Positions 41,701 to 55,500 of a stretch of 64,000 nt of DNA are shown one piece after another. The DNA is from Aristolochia californica (lineage: Eukaryota > Streptophyta > Magnoliopsida > Piperales > Aristolochiaceae): assembly GCA_029961685.1 (NCBI GenBank), contig JARWKL010000009.1, forward strand, positions 21,137,237-21,201,236. The letters are read 5' to 3'. Made by a program: the position numbers and the translations under genes. Every line of letters begins with the position of its first letter. Position 1 is the stretch's first letter. The notes below the pieces were generated by a model. That model was not told the origin of the DNA. It worked only from the letters and a program-made list of their open reading frames with translations, and made no database searches.

Positions 41701-44700
41701 TAGATCACAATGAAATGAAAATTTTAGAGTTTATGTATGGAAAAAATTTTAAGCAATAACAAATGTAAGTAAATAAAATTTATTCACACACGACAAATAA
41801 ACACAAATGTTTTGTTATCCAAGTTTTAGAAATTCCACTAGTTCAACAACCCAAATAGCTTGGAAATTTATAAGAAAGAGATTTTTTTACACATGCTTTT
41901 AAAAAATAAATATGGATTCTTGAAACATGTTAAAGATGCAAATGACCTATGGATCGAAACCATTTAAAGAGAATAACAAACACTCATTAAATTCTCAAGT
42001 GAACGTGCGGTGGGATATTTACCCGAGTCAAACAAGCCATTATTTTTCTCATTTACAAAAAGATGAATAAACAATCATAGATGATTGTAAAGTGATTTAT
42101 CTTGCGTAACGGGCTATTTTTTAGCAAGGAATGACTTATGGGTTGGGTGTCAATACTTAGTTACAAATCCCCAGCCTCCACCTTTTCCCGATGATTGCAA
42201 AACCTGATATATAATAACTAAAAAGAGTTTACAATACCTAAAAATAACAAACACTTTTCAGAATTTGCAGTCTCCACATTTGTGCATTGTGCATTTCTAT
42301 TTTATATGTAAACTTTTTTCTCTAATCAAAACTTGAGTTTTCACTTTTCCCTTCATCTTGTAGACAAAAAAGAGTTAAAAGGTAAATAGATCACAATGAA
42401 ATGAAAATTTTAGAGTTTATGTATGGAAAAAATTTAAAGCAATAACAAAAGTAAGTAAAGAAAATTTATTCACACTCCACAAATGAACACAAAAGTTTTG
42501 TTATCCAAGTTTGGGAAATTCCACTAGATTAACAACCCCAATAGCTTGGAATTTTATAAGAAAGAGATTTTTCTACACATGCTTTTAAAAAATGGATATG
42601 GAATCTTGAAACAAGTTAAAGATGCAAATGATCTATGGATCCAAACCTTTTAAAGAGAATAACAAATGGTCATTAAATTCTCAAGTGAACGTGCGGTGGG
42701 ATTTTACCCGAGTCAAAGAAGCCATTATTTTTTCCATTTACAAAAAGCTGACCTAACGATCATATATGATTGTAAAGTGATTTATCTTGCATAACGGGCT
42801 ATTTTTTTTGTAAGGATTTACTTATGGGTTGGGTGTTAACACTCAGTTAAAAATACCCCGGTTCCACCTTTTCCTGACGATTGCAAAACCTGATATATAA
42901 TAAATAAAAAAGTTTACAATCCCTAAAAATAACAAACAGTTTTAAAATTTGTTGTCTCTGCACTTGTGCATTGTGCATTTCTATCTTAGATGTATACTTT
43001 TTTCTTTAATAAAAACAATAGATTTCACTTTTCCCTTCATCTCGTAGACAAAAAAGAGATAAAAGGCAAATAGATCACAACGAAATGAAAAGTTTAGAGT
43101 TTATGTGTGGAAAAAATTTTAAGCAATAACAAAAGTAACTAAAAAACTTTATTCCACACCACAAATGAACACAAAAGTTTTGTTATCCAAGTTTGGGAAA
43201 TTCCTCTAGTTCAACAACCCCAATAGCTTGGAATTTTATAAGAAAGAGATTTTTCTACACATGCTGTAAAAAATGGAAATGCATGCTTGAAACATGCTAA
43301 AGAAGCAAATGGCCAATGGATCAAAACCTTTTAAAGAGAATAACAAACGCTGATTAAATTCTCAAGTGAACACGCGGGGTGGGATATTTACCCGAGTCAA
43401 ACAAGCCATTATTTTTCTAATTTAAAAAAAGCAGACTTAACGATCATAGATGATGTTAAAGTTATTTATCATGCGTAACAGGCTATACGTTTTTGAGGAA
43501 TGACTTATGGGTTGGGTGTACACACTTAGTTAAAAATTCCCTGCCTCCCCCATTTCCCGATGATTACAAAACCTGATATATAAAAACTAAAAAGAGTATA
43601 CTTACCCTAAAAATTATAGACACTTTTTGGAATTATCTCTCTATACATTTTTGCATTGCGCATTTCCATTTTAGATGTATACTTTTTTCTTAAATCAAAA
43701 CATGAGTTTTCACATTTCCCTTAATCTCATAGACAAAATAGAGATAAAAGGCAAATAGATAACAATGAAACAAAAATTTTAGAGTTTATGTATTGAAAAA
43801 AATTAATGCAATAACAAATGTAAGTGAATAAAATTTATTCACACACCACAAATGAACACAAAAGTTTGGGCAATTCCACTAGTTCTACAACCCCAATAGC
43901 TTACAATTTTATAAGGAAGAGATTTTTCCACATATTCTTTTAAAAAAAGGATATGCATGCTTGAAACATGTTAAAGATTCAAATGACCTATGGATCCAAA
44001 CCTTTTAAAGAGAATAGCAAACGATCATTAAATTCTCAAGTGAACGTGCGGCGTGGTTATTTACCCGAGTCAAACAAGCTATTATTTTGCCCATTTACAA
44101 AAAGTTGACCTAACGATCAAATATGATTGTAAAGTGATTTATCATGCGTAACGGGCTATATTTTTTTAAGGAATGACTTATGGTTTGGGTGTCAACACTC
44201 AGTTAAAAATTCCCCGCCACCCCCTTTTCGCGACGATTGCAAAACCAAATATAGAAAAACTAAAAAGAGTTTCCAATCCCTAAAAATTACAAAAACTTTT
44301 TGGAATTATCTCTCTCTATGTATGTGCATTTTGCATTTCCAATTTAGATGAATAATTTTTGCTTAAATCAAAACTTGAGTTTTCACTTTTCCCTTCTTCT
44401 CGTAGACCAAAAAGTGACAAAGGCAAATAGAGCACGACGAAATGAAAATTTTAGAGTTAATGTATGGTAAAAATTTAAAGCAATAACAAATGTTTGTAAT
44501 GAAAATTTATTTACACACCAAAAATGAACACAAAAGTTTTGTTATCCAAGTTTGGAAAATTCAACAAGTTCAAAAACCCCAATATCTGGAAATTTTATAA
44601 GAAAGAGATTTTTCTACACATGCTTTTAAAAAATGGATATGCATGCTTGAAACATGTTAAAGATGCAAATGACTTATGGATCCAAACCTTTTAAAGAGAA

Positions 44701-46440
44701 TAACAAACGCTCATTAAATTCTCAAGTGAACGTGCGGCGTGGGATATTTACCCTAGTCAAACAATCCATTATTTTGCCTATTAACAAAAAGCTGACTTAA
44801 CGATCATAGATGATTGTAAAGTGATTTATCATGCATAACGGGCTATATTTTTGTAAGGAATGACTTATGGGTTGGGAGTCAAAACTCAATTAAAAATCCA
44901 AATTAAAAATCCATTGCTTCCCCCTTTTCCCGACGATTGCAAAACCTGATATATAAAAACTTAAAAGTGTTTACTATCCCTAAAAATTATAGACACTTTT
45001 TGGGATTATCTCTCTCTACCTTTGTGCATTGCGCATTTCCATTTGACATGTATAATTTTTTCTTTAATCAAAACCTGAGTTTTTACTTTTTCTTTCATCT
45101 CGTAGACAAAAAAGATCTAAAAGGCAAATAGATCACAATGAAATGAAAATTTTAGAGTTTCTGTATGGATAAAATTGTAACCAATAAAAAATGTAAGTAA
45201 ATAAAATTTAATCACACACCACAAATGAACACAAAAGTTTTGTTATCCAAGTTTGGGAAATTCCACTAGTTCAACTACCCCAATAGCTTGGAATTTTATA
45301 TGAAAGAGATTTTTCTACACATGCTTTTAAAAAATGGATATACATGCTTGAAACATGTTAAAGATTCAAAAGACCCTTGGATCCAAACCATTTAAAGAGA
45401 ATAACAAATGCTCATTAAATTCTCAAGTGAACATGCGGTGGGATATTTACCTGAGTCAAACAAGCCATTATTTTTCCCATTTACAAAAAGCTGACCTAAC
45501 GATCATAGATTATTGTAAAGTGATTTATCTTGCGTTACAGGCTAATTTTTTGTTAGGAATGACTTATGGGTAGGGTGTCAACACTCAGTTAAAAATCCCC
45601 CGCCTCCACCTTTTCCCGACAATTGCAAAACCTGATATATAAGAACTAAAAAGAGTTTACAATCCCTAAAAATAACAAAAACTTTTCAGAATTTGCTGTC
45701 TCTACATTTTTTAATTGTGAATTTCTATTTTAGATATATACTTTTTTCTTTAATCAAAACTTGAGTTTTCACTTTTCCCTTCATCTCGTAGACAAAAAAG
45801 AGATAAAAGGAAAATAGATCAGAACGAAATAAAATTTTGAGAGTTTATGTATGATAAAAGTTTAAAGAAATAAAAAAAGTAAGTTAAGAAAATTTATTCA
45901 CACACCACAAATGAAAACAAAAGTTTTGTTATCCAAGTTTGGGAAATTCCACTAGTTCAACAACCCCAATAGCTTTGAATTTTTTAAGAAAGAGAGTTTT
46001 CTACACATGCTTTAAAAAATTGATATGCATGTTTGAAACATGTTAAAGAAGCAAATGAGCTATGGATCCAAACCTTTTAAAGAGAATAACAAATGCTCAT
46101 TAAATTCTCAAGTGAACGTGCGGGGTGGGATATTTACCGGAGTCAAACAAGCCATTATTTTGCCAATTTACAAAAAGCAGACCTAACGATCATAGATGAT
46201 TTTAATGTGAATTATCATGCGTAACGGGCTATAATTTTTTGAGGAATGACTTATGGGTTGGGATACAACACTCATTTAAAAATCCACCGCCGCCCCTTTT
46301 TCCCGACAATTGCAAAACCTGATATATAAAAACTTAAAAGAGTTTACTATCCCTAAAAATTACAGACACTTTTTGGAATTATTTCTTTCTACAATTGTGC
46401 ATTGGGCATTTCCATTTTACATGTATAATTTTTTCTTTAA
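38760..46440 (+). repeat. Two alternating monomer types (X and Y)
   Basis: Y-type units have AACTTAAAAGAGTTTACTATCC or close variants, then CATGTATAATTTTTTCTTTA, near 38,770, 39,460, 40,145, 41,520, 44,948 and 46,320. X-type units have ATATAATAACTAAAAAG, AAAAATAACAAACACTTTT and CAGAATTTGCTGTCTC, near 40,836, 42,207, 42,895 and 45,636, with X-like relatives near 34,283 and 36,727. Y is directly followed by X three times (40.1/40.8, 41.5/42.2 and 44.9/45.6 kb). This is an imperfect dimeric higher-order pattern of about 1.37 kb. Confidence 0.78.
44888..44913 (+). repeat. Perfect 13-bp tandem duplication
   Basis: AATTAAAAATCCA occurs twice in succession, which explains why this monomer interval is 699 bp. 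It is a single-monomer slippage event that has not spread. Confidence 0.93.
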
Positions 46441-46729
46441 TCAAAACTTGAGTTTTCACTTTTCCCTTCATGTCGTAGACAAAAAAGATATAAAAGGCAA
46501 ATAGGTCACAATGAAATGAAATTTTAGAGTTGATGTACGGAAAATATTTAAAGCAATAACAAATGTAAGTAAAGAAAATTTATTCACACACCACAAATAG
46601 ATCAAGTGAATGTACGGTGGGATATTTGCCCGAGTCAAACTAGCCTTTATTTTGCCCATTTACAAAAAGTTGACCTAATCATCATAGATGATTGTAAAGT
46701 GATTTATCATACGTAATGGGCAATATTTT
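46239..46729 (+). repeat. Internally deleted monomer (491 bp)
   Basis: About 195 bp are missing. CACACCACAAAT joins AGATCAAGTGAATG near 46,598, removing the segment from GAACACAAAAG to AAATTC. The junction sequence CAAATAGATCA also occurs naturally elsewhere in the monomer, so a templated or two-step rearrangement is possible. Confidence 0.85.
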
Positions 46730-48834
46730 TTTAAGGAATGACTTATGGGTTGGGAGTCAACACTCAGTTAAAAATTCCCCGCCTCCCCCTTTTCCCGACG
46801 TTTGTAAAACATGATATATAAAAACTAAAATGAGTTTACAATCCATAAAAATTACAGACTCTTTTGTGAATTATCTCACTCTACATTGTTGCATTGTGCA
46901 GTTCCATTTTAGATATATACTTTTTTCTTAAATCAAAACTTGAGTGTTCACTTTTCTCTTCATCTTGCAGACAAAAAAGTGATAAAAGGCAAATAGATCA
47001 CATGGAAATGAAAATTTTAGAGTTTATGTATGGAAAAAAATTAAATAAAAAATAAATGTAAATAAGAAAAAAAAATTCACGCACCAAAAATGAACACAAA
47101 AGTTTTTTTATCGAAGTTTGGGAAATTCCACTAGTTCCACAACCACAATAGCTTGGAATTTTATAAAATAAGAGATTTTTCTACACATGCTTTTAAAAAA
47201 TGGATATGCATGCTTGAAACATGTTAAAGATGCAAATGACCTATGGATCCAAATGTTTTATAGAGAATAAAAAACGCTTATTAAATTCTAAAGTGAACAT
47301 GAGGGGTGGGATATTTACCCGAGTCAAACAATCCATTATTTTGCCCATTTAAAGAAAGCTGACTAAACGGTCATAGATGATTGTAAAGTGATTTATCATG
47401 CATAACGAGTTATATTTTTCAAAGGAATAACTTATGGGTTGGGAGATAACACTCAAGTAAAAATTCCCCACCTCCCCCTTTTCCTAACGATTGCAAAACT
47501 AGATATATAAAAACTAAAAAGAGTTTACAATCCCTTATAATTACAGACACTTTTTGGAATTATCCCTCTCTACATTTGTGCAATGTGCATTTCCATTTTA
47601 GATGTATAATTTTTTCCTAAATCAAAACTTGATTTTTCACTTGTCCCTTCATCTCGTAGACAAATAAGAGAAAAAAGACAAATAGATCACAACGAAATGA
47701 AAATTTTAGAGTTTATGTATGGAAAAAAATTTAAGCAATAAAAATTTCTAGTAAAGAAAATTTACTCACACACCACAAATGAACACAAAAGTTTTGTTAT
47801 CCAAGTTTGGGAAATTGCACTAGTTCAACAACCCCAATAGCTTGGAATTTTATAAGAAAAAGATTTTTCTTCTCATGCTTTAAAAAATGGATATGCATAC
47901 TTGAAACATGTTAAAGTTGCAAATGACATATGGACCCAAACCTTTTAAAGAGTATAAAAAACGCACATTAAATTCTCAAGTAAACATACGGTGGGATGTT
48001 AACCTGACTCAAACAAGCCATTATTTTGCCCATTTACAAAAAGCTGACCTAACGATCATAGCTGATTGTAAAGTGATATATCATACGTGACGGGCCACAT
48101 TTTTGTAAGGAATGACTTTTGGGTTGGGTGTCAACACTCACCTAAAAATCCCCCGCCTACCCCTTTTCCTAACGATAGCAAAACCTGATATATAAAAACT
48201 AAAAAGAGTTTAAAATCCCTAAAAATTATCGACAATTTTTTGAATTATCTCTATCTAAATTTTTGCATTGTGCATTTCCATTTTAGATGTATACATTTTT
48301 CTCAAATCAAAACTTGAGTTTTCACTTTTCCCTTCATCTCGTAGACAAAAAAGAGATAAAAGGCAAATAGATCACTACGAAATGAAAATTTTAGAGTTTA
48401 TGTATGGAAAAATTTTTAATCAATAACAAATGTAAGTAAAGAAAACTTATTCACACACTACAAATGAAGACAAAAAAATTTTTGTCCATGTTTAGGAAAT
48501 TCCACTAGTTCAACAACCCCAATAGCTTGGAATTTTATAAGAAAGAGATTTTTCTACACGTGCTTTAAAAATTGGATATGCATGCTTGAAACTTGTTCAA
48601 GATGCAAACGACCTATGGATCCAAACATTTTAAAGAGAATAATAAACGCTCATTAAACTCTCATGTGCCCGTGCGGTGGGATATTTACCCGAGTACAACA
48701 AGCCATTATTTTGCCTATTTTCAAAAAGCTGACCTAACGATGATAGATGATTGCAAAGTGATTTATCATGTGTAACGGGATATATTTTTGTAAGGAATGA
48801 CTTATGGGTTGGGAGTCAACACTCAGTTAAAAAT

Positions 48835-48848
48835 CCCCCCCCCCCCCC
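48835..48848 (+). repeat. Poly-C tract (14 C)
   Basis: A second independent homogenisation of the C-rich block into a pure C run, shorter than the one at 3.9 kb. Confidence 0.9.
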
Positions 48849-50159
48849 TCCCCTTTTCCCGACGATTGCAAAACTTGATGTATAAAAACTAGAAAGAGTT
48901 TACATTCCCTAAAAATTATAGACACTTTTTGGAATTATCTCTCTCTACATTTGTGCATTGTGCATTTCTATTTTAGATGTATTCTTTTTTCTTAAATCAA
49001 AACTTGAGTTTTCAATTTTCCCTCAATCTCGTAGACAAAAAAGAGATGAAACACAAAAGGTCACAATGAAATGAAAATTTTAGAGTTTATGTATCAAAAA
49101 ATTTAAATCAATAACAAATGTAACTAAAGAAAACTTATTCACACACTACAAATGAAGACAAAATTTTTGTTATCCAAGTTTTGGAAATTCCACTAGTTCC
49201 ACAACCCCAATAGCTTGGAATTTTATAAGAAAGAGATTTTTCTACACATGCTTTAAAAAATGGATGTGCATGCTAGAAACATGTTAAAGATGCAAATGAC
49301 CTGTGGATCCAAGCCTTTTAAAGAGAATAATAAATGCTCATTAAAATCTCAAGTGAACGTGCGGTGAGATTTACCCAAGTCAAACAAGCCATTATTTTGC
49401 CCATTTACAAAAAGCTGACCTAACGATCCTTGATGATTGTAAAGTGATTTACCATGAGTAACGGTTATATTTTTGTAAGGAACGACTTATGGGTTGGGAG
49501 TCAACACTCAGTTAAAAATCCCCCACCTCCCCCTTTTCCCGAGGATTGCAAGACCTAATATATAAAAAATAAAAAAAGTTTAAAATCCCTAAAAATTATA
49601 GACACTTTTATGAATTATCTCCCTCTATATTTTTGCATTGTGCATTTCCATTTTATATGTATACTCTTTTCTTAAATAAAAACTTGAGTTTTTACTTTTC
49701 CCTTCATCTCTTAGAAAAAAAAGAGATAAAAGGCAAATAGATCACAACGAAATGAAAATTATAGAATTTTTGTATGGAAGAAATTTAAAGCAATAACGAA
49801 TGTAAGTAAAGGAAATTTATTCACACACAAAAAATGAACAAAAAAGTTTTGTTATCCAAGTTTGGGAAATTCCACTAGTTCAACAACCCCAATAGCTTGG
49901 AATTTTATAAGACAAAGATTTTTCTACACAAGCTTTTAAAAAGTGGACATGTATGTTTGAAACATGTTAAAGATACAAAAGACCTTTTGATCCAAACCTT
50001 TTAAAGAGAATAACAAACGCTCATTAAATTCTCACATGAACGTACGGTGTGATATTTACTCGAGTCAAACAATTCATTATTTTGCCCATTTAGAAAAAGC
50101 TGACCTAACGATCATAGATGATTGTAAAGTGATTTATCATACGTAAAGGGCAATATTTC

Positions 50160-50413
50160 TGTAAGGAATGAGATTTTTCCACACATATTTTAAAAAATGT
50201 ATATGCATGCTTGAAACATGTTAAAGATTCAAATGACCTATGGATCCAAACCTTGTAAAGAGAATAAAAAATGTTCATTAAATTCTCAAGTGAACGTGCG
50301 GTGGGTTATTTACCCGTGTCAAACAAACCATTATTTTGCCAATTTACAAAAAGCTGATTTAACGATCATAGATGATTGTAAAGTGATTTAACATGTGTAA
50401 CGGGCTATATTTT
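50160..50413 (+). repeat. Severely truncated monomer (254 bp)
   Basis: About 430 bp are missing. GTAAGGAATGA is followed directly by GATTTTTCCACACAT near 50,171, joining the start of the unit to its last third with GA as possible microhomology. The rest of the unit is normal and the next monomer is complete. Confidence 0.9.
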
Positions 50414-52599
50414 TGTATGGAATTACTTATGGGTTGGGAGTCAACACTCAGTTAAAAATCCCTCGCCTACCCCTTTTCCTGATGATTGGAAAACCTGATA
50501 TATAAAAACTAAAAAGAGCTTACAATCCCTAAAAATTGCTGACTCTTTATGGAATTATCTTTCTCAACATTTGGGCATTGTGCATTTCCATTTTAGATGC
50601 ATACTTTTTTCTTAAATCAAAACTTGAGCTTTCACTTTTCCCTTCATCTCGTAGACAAAAAATAGATGAAACGCAAATAGATCACAACGAAATGAAAAAC
50701 TTAGGGTTTTTGCATGGAAAAATTTAAAGAATTAATAAATTTAAGCAAAGAAAATTTATTCACACTACACAAATGAACACAAAATTTATGTTATCCAAGT
50801 TTGGGAAATTCCACTAGTTCAACAACCCCTAGAGCTTGGAATTTTATAAGAAAGTGATTATTATACACATGCTTTAAAAAATGGATATGCATGCTTGAAA
50901 CATGTTAAAGATGCAAATGACCTATGGATCCAAATCTTTTAAAGAGAATAACAAACGCTCATTAAATTCTCAAGTAAACGTGCGCTGGGATATTTACCCG
51001 ACTTAAACAAGCCATTATTTTGCCCATTTACAAAAAGCTGACCTAACGATCATAGATGATAGTAAAGTGATTTATCATGCTTAACAGGCTATATTTTTGT
51101 AAGGAATAACTATTGGGTTGGGAGTCAACACTTAGTTAAAAATCCCTCATCTCCCCCTTTCCTGATGTTTTAAAAACTTGATATATAAAAACTAAAAAGA
51201 GTTTACAATCCTTAAAAATTATAGACGCTTTTTGGAATTATCTCTCTCTACATTTTGGCAATGTGCATTTCCATTTTAGATGTATACTTTTTTCTTAAAT
51301 CAAAACTTGAGTTTTCACTTTTCCCTTCATCTCTTAGGCAAAAAATATAAAAAAGGCAAATAGATCACAACGAAATGAAAATTTTTGAGTTGATGTAGGG
51401 AAAAAATATATAGAAATAACAAATGTAAGTACAAAAAAATTTCTTCACACACCATAAATGAACACCAAAGTTTTGTTATCCAAGTTTAGTTTAACAACCC
51501 CAATAGCTTGGAATTTTATAAGAAAGAGTTTTTTCTACTAATGCTTTATAAAATGGATATGCATGCTTGAAACATGTTAAAGATGCAACTGACCTCTGGA
51601 TCCAATCCTTTTAAAGATAATAATAAACGCTCATTAAATTCTCAAGAGAACGTGCGGTGGGATATTTACACGAGTCAAATAAGCCATTATTTTCCCATTT
51701 ACGAAAAGCTGACCTAACGATCATAGATGATTTAAAATGATTTATCATGCATAACGGGCTATATTTTTGTAAGGAATGACTTATGGGTTGGGAGTCAACA
51801 CTCAGTCAAAAATCCCCCGCCTCCCCCTTTTCCCGACGATTGCGAAACCTTATATATAAAAACTAAAAAGAATTTACAATCTGTAAAAATTACTGACACT
51901 TTTTGGAATTTCACTTTGTATATATTTGCGCATTGTGCATTTCCATTTTAGATGTATATGTTTTCTTAAATCAAAACTTGAGTTTTCACTTCTCCCTTCA
52001 TCTCTTAGACAAAAATGATATAAATAGCTCACAACGAAATGAAAATTTTGGAGTTTATGGTTGGAAAAAATTTAAAGCAATAAATAATGTAAGTAAAGTA
52101 AATTTATTCACACACCACAAATGAAAAAAAAAGTTTTGTTTTCCAAGTTTGGGAAATTCAACTAGTTCAACAACCCCAAAAGCTTGGAATTTTATAAAAA
52201 ATAGATTTTTCTACACATGCTCTAAAAAATGGATATGCATGCTTGAAACATGTTAAAGAGGAAAATGACCTATGGAACCAAACCTTTTAAAGAGAATAAC
52301 AAACGCTCATTCAATTCTCAAGTGAACGTGTGGTGGGATATTTACCTGAGTCAACCAAGCCAATATTTTGCCCATTTACAAAAAGATGAGCAAACAATCA
52401 TAGATGATTGTAAAGTGATTTATCATGCGTAACGGGCTATATTTTTGTAAGGAATGACTTATGGGGTTGGAGTCAACACTCAGATAAAAATCCATTGCCT
52501 CCTCCTTTTCCCGACGATTACAAAACCTTATATATAAAAACTAAAAAGAGTTTACAATCCCTAAAAATTACAGACACTTTTTGGAATTATCTCTCTCTG

Positions 52600-55500
52600 C
52601 ATTTGTGCATTATGCATTTCCATTTTAGAAGTATACTTTTTTTCTTAAATCAAAACTTGAGTTTTCACTTTTCCCTTCCTCTCGTAGAGAAAAAAGAGAT
52701 AAATCGATCACAACGAAATGAAAATTTTAAAGTTTATGTAACGAAAAAATTTAAAGCAATAAAAAATGTAAGTACAAAAAATTTATTCACACACCACAAA
52801 TGAACACAAAAGTTTTGTTATCCAAGTTTGGGAAATTCCACTAGTTCAACAACCCCTATAGCTTGGAATTTTATAAGAAAAAGATTTTTCTACACATGCT
52901 TTAAAAAATGGATATGCAAGTTTGAAACATGTTAAAGATGCAAATGACTTATGGATCGAAAACTTTTAAAGAGAATAACAAGTGCTTATTAAATTCTAAA
53001 GTGAATGTGCGGTGGGATATTTACCCGAGTCGAACAAGCCATTATTTTGCCCTTATACAAAAAGCTGACATAGCGATCATAGATGATTGTAAAGTGATTT
53101 ATTATGCATAACGGGCTATATTTTTGTATGGAATGACTTATAAGTTCAAAGTCAACACTCAGTTAAAAATCCCCCGCCTCCCCATTTTCCAGACAATTGC
53201 AAAACCTGACAGATAAAAACTCAAAAGAGTTTAACAACCCTTAAAATTACAGATACTTTTTGGAATTATCTCTCTCAACATTTGTGCACTGTGCATTTCA
53301 TTTTTTGTTTGTATATTTTTCTTAAATCAAAACTTGAATTTTCACTTTTCCCTTAATCTCTTATACAAAAAAGAGATAAATAGATCACAACGAAATGAAA
53401 ATTTTTGAGTTGATGTATGGAAAAAATTTAAAGCAATAACAAATGTAAGTAAAAAAAATTTATTCACACACCACAAATGAACAAAAAAGTTTTGTTATCC
53501 AAGTTTGGGAAATTTCACTAGTTCAACAACCCCAATAGTTTGGAATTTTTTAAGAAAGAAATTTTTCTACACATGCCTTAAAAAATGGATATGTGTGCTT
53601 GAAACATGTTAAAGATGTGAATGACCTATGGATCCAGTCCTTTTGAAGAGGATAACAAATGCTCATTAAATTCTAATGTGAACGTGCGATTAGATATTTA
53701 CCCTAGTCAAACAAGCCATTATCTTGCCCTATTAGAAAAAGCTGACTTAAAGATAATTGATAATTGTAAAGTGATTTATCATGCGTAACGGGCGATATTT
53801 TTGTAAGGAATGATTTATGGGTTAGGAGTCCACACTTAGTTAAAAATCCCCCGTCTCCCCCTTTTCCTAACGATTACAAAAGCATATATATAAAAACTAA
53901 AAAGAGTTTACAATCCCTGAAACTTACAGACACTTTTTTGAATCATCTCTCTGTACATTTATCCCTTGTGCACTTCCATTTTTGGTGTATACTTTTTTCT
54001 TGAATCAAAACTTGAGTTTTCACTTTTCCCTTTATCTCGTAGACAAAAAAGAGAAAAAAGGCAAATAGATCACAACGAAATGAAAATTTTAAAGTTTATG
54101 TAAGGAAAAAATATAAAGCAATAACAAATGTAAGTACAGAAAATTTATTCACACACCATAAATGAGCACAAAAGTTTTGTTATCCAAGTTTGAGAAAATC
54201 CACTAGTTCAACAACCCCAATAGCTTGGAATTTCGTAGGAAAGAGATTTTTCTTCACATGCTTTAAATAATGGATATGTATGCTTGAAACATGTTAAAGA
54301 TGCAAATGACCTATGGTTCCAAACCTTTTAAAGAGAATAACAAATGCTCATCAAATTCTCAATTGAACGTGCGGTGGTATATTTACCCGAGTCAAACAAG
54401 CCATTATTTATCCCAATTGCAAAAAGTTGACCAAACGATCATAGATGATTGTAAAGTGATTTATCATGAGGTACGGGCTATATTTTTGTAAGGAATGACT
54501 TATGGGTTCGGTGTCAACACACAATTAAAAATCACCCGCCTCCCCCTTTTCCCGACGATTGGAAAAAATGACAAATAAAAACTAAAAAGAGTTTACAATC
54601 CCTAAAAATTACAGTCATGTGCATTGTGCATTTCCATTTTAGATGTATACTTTTTTCTTAAACAGAAACTTGTGTTTTTACTTTTCCCTTCATCTCGTAG
54701 ATAAAAAGGAGATAAAAGTCAAATAGATCACAATGAAATGAAAATTTTAGAGTTTATGTATGGAAAAAGTTTAAAGCAATAACAAATTCAAGTAATGAAA
54801 ATTATTCACACACCACAAATGAACAAAAAAGTTTTGTTATCAAAGTTTGGAAAATTTCACTAGTTCAACAACCCCAATAGCTTGGAATTTTATAAGAAAG
54901 AGATTTTTCTAAACATGCCTTAAAATATGGATATGCATGCTTGAAACATGTTAAAGATGGAAATGACCTATGGATCCAAACTTTTTAAAGAGGATAACAA
55001 AGGCTCATTAAATTCTCATGTGGTAGGATAGTTACCCAAGTCAAACAAGCCATTACTTTGCCCAATTAGAAAAAGCTGACCTAATGATCATAGAAGATTT
55101 TAAAGTGATTTATCATGTGTAATGGGCTATATTTTTGTACGGAATGACTTTTGGGTTGGGAGTCAACACTCAGTTAAAAATCCCCCGCCTCCCCCTTTTC
55201 CCGACGATTGTAAAACCTGATATATAAAAACTAAAAAGAGTTTACAATCCCTAAAAATTACTGACATTTTTTGGAATTATCTCTCTCTAAATTTGCTCAT
55301 TGTGTATTTCCATTTTAGATGTATACTTTTTTCTTAAATGAAAACTTGGGTTTTCACTTTTCCCTTTATCTCGTGGACAAAAGAGAGATAAAAGGCAAAT
55401 AGATCACAATGAAATGAAAATTTTAAAGTTTATGTATGGAAAAAATTTTAAGGAATAAAAAATGTAAGTACATAAAATTTATTCACACACCACAAATGAA

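Larger units (their letters stand above)
36520..47310 (+). repeat. Local subfamily with 2-bp insertion (GCGGCGTGGGAT type)
   Basis: Elsewhere the monomer reads GTGCGGTGGGATATT. In this block many units carry two extra bases at that point (GCGGCGTGGGAT, GCAGGGTGGGAT, GCGGGGTGGGAT and similar), at about 36,527, 37,211, 37,897, 38,567, 39,256, 41,317, 43,372, 44,045, 44,731, 46,119 and 47,298. That is 11 of 17 monomers here; I saw none elsewhere in the window. The first carrier is the monomer interrupted by the TRIM. Interspersed units without the insertion show that spread was patchy. Confidence 0.85.
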
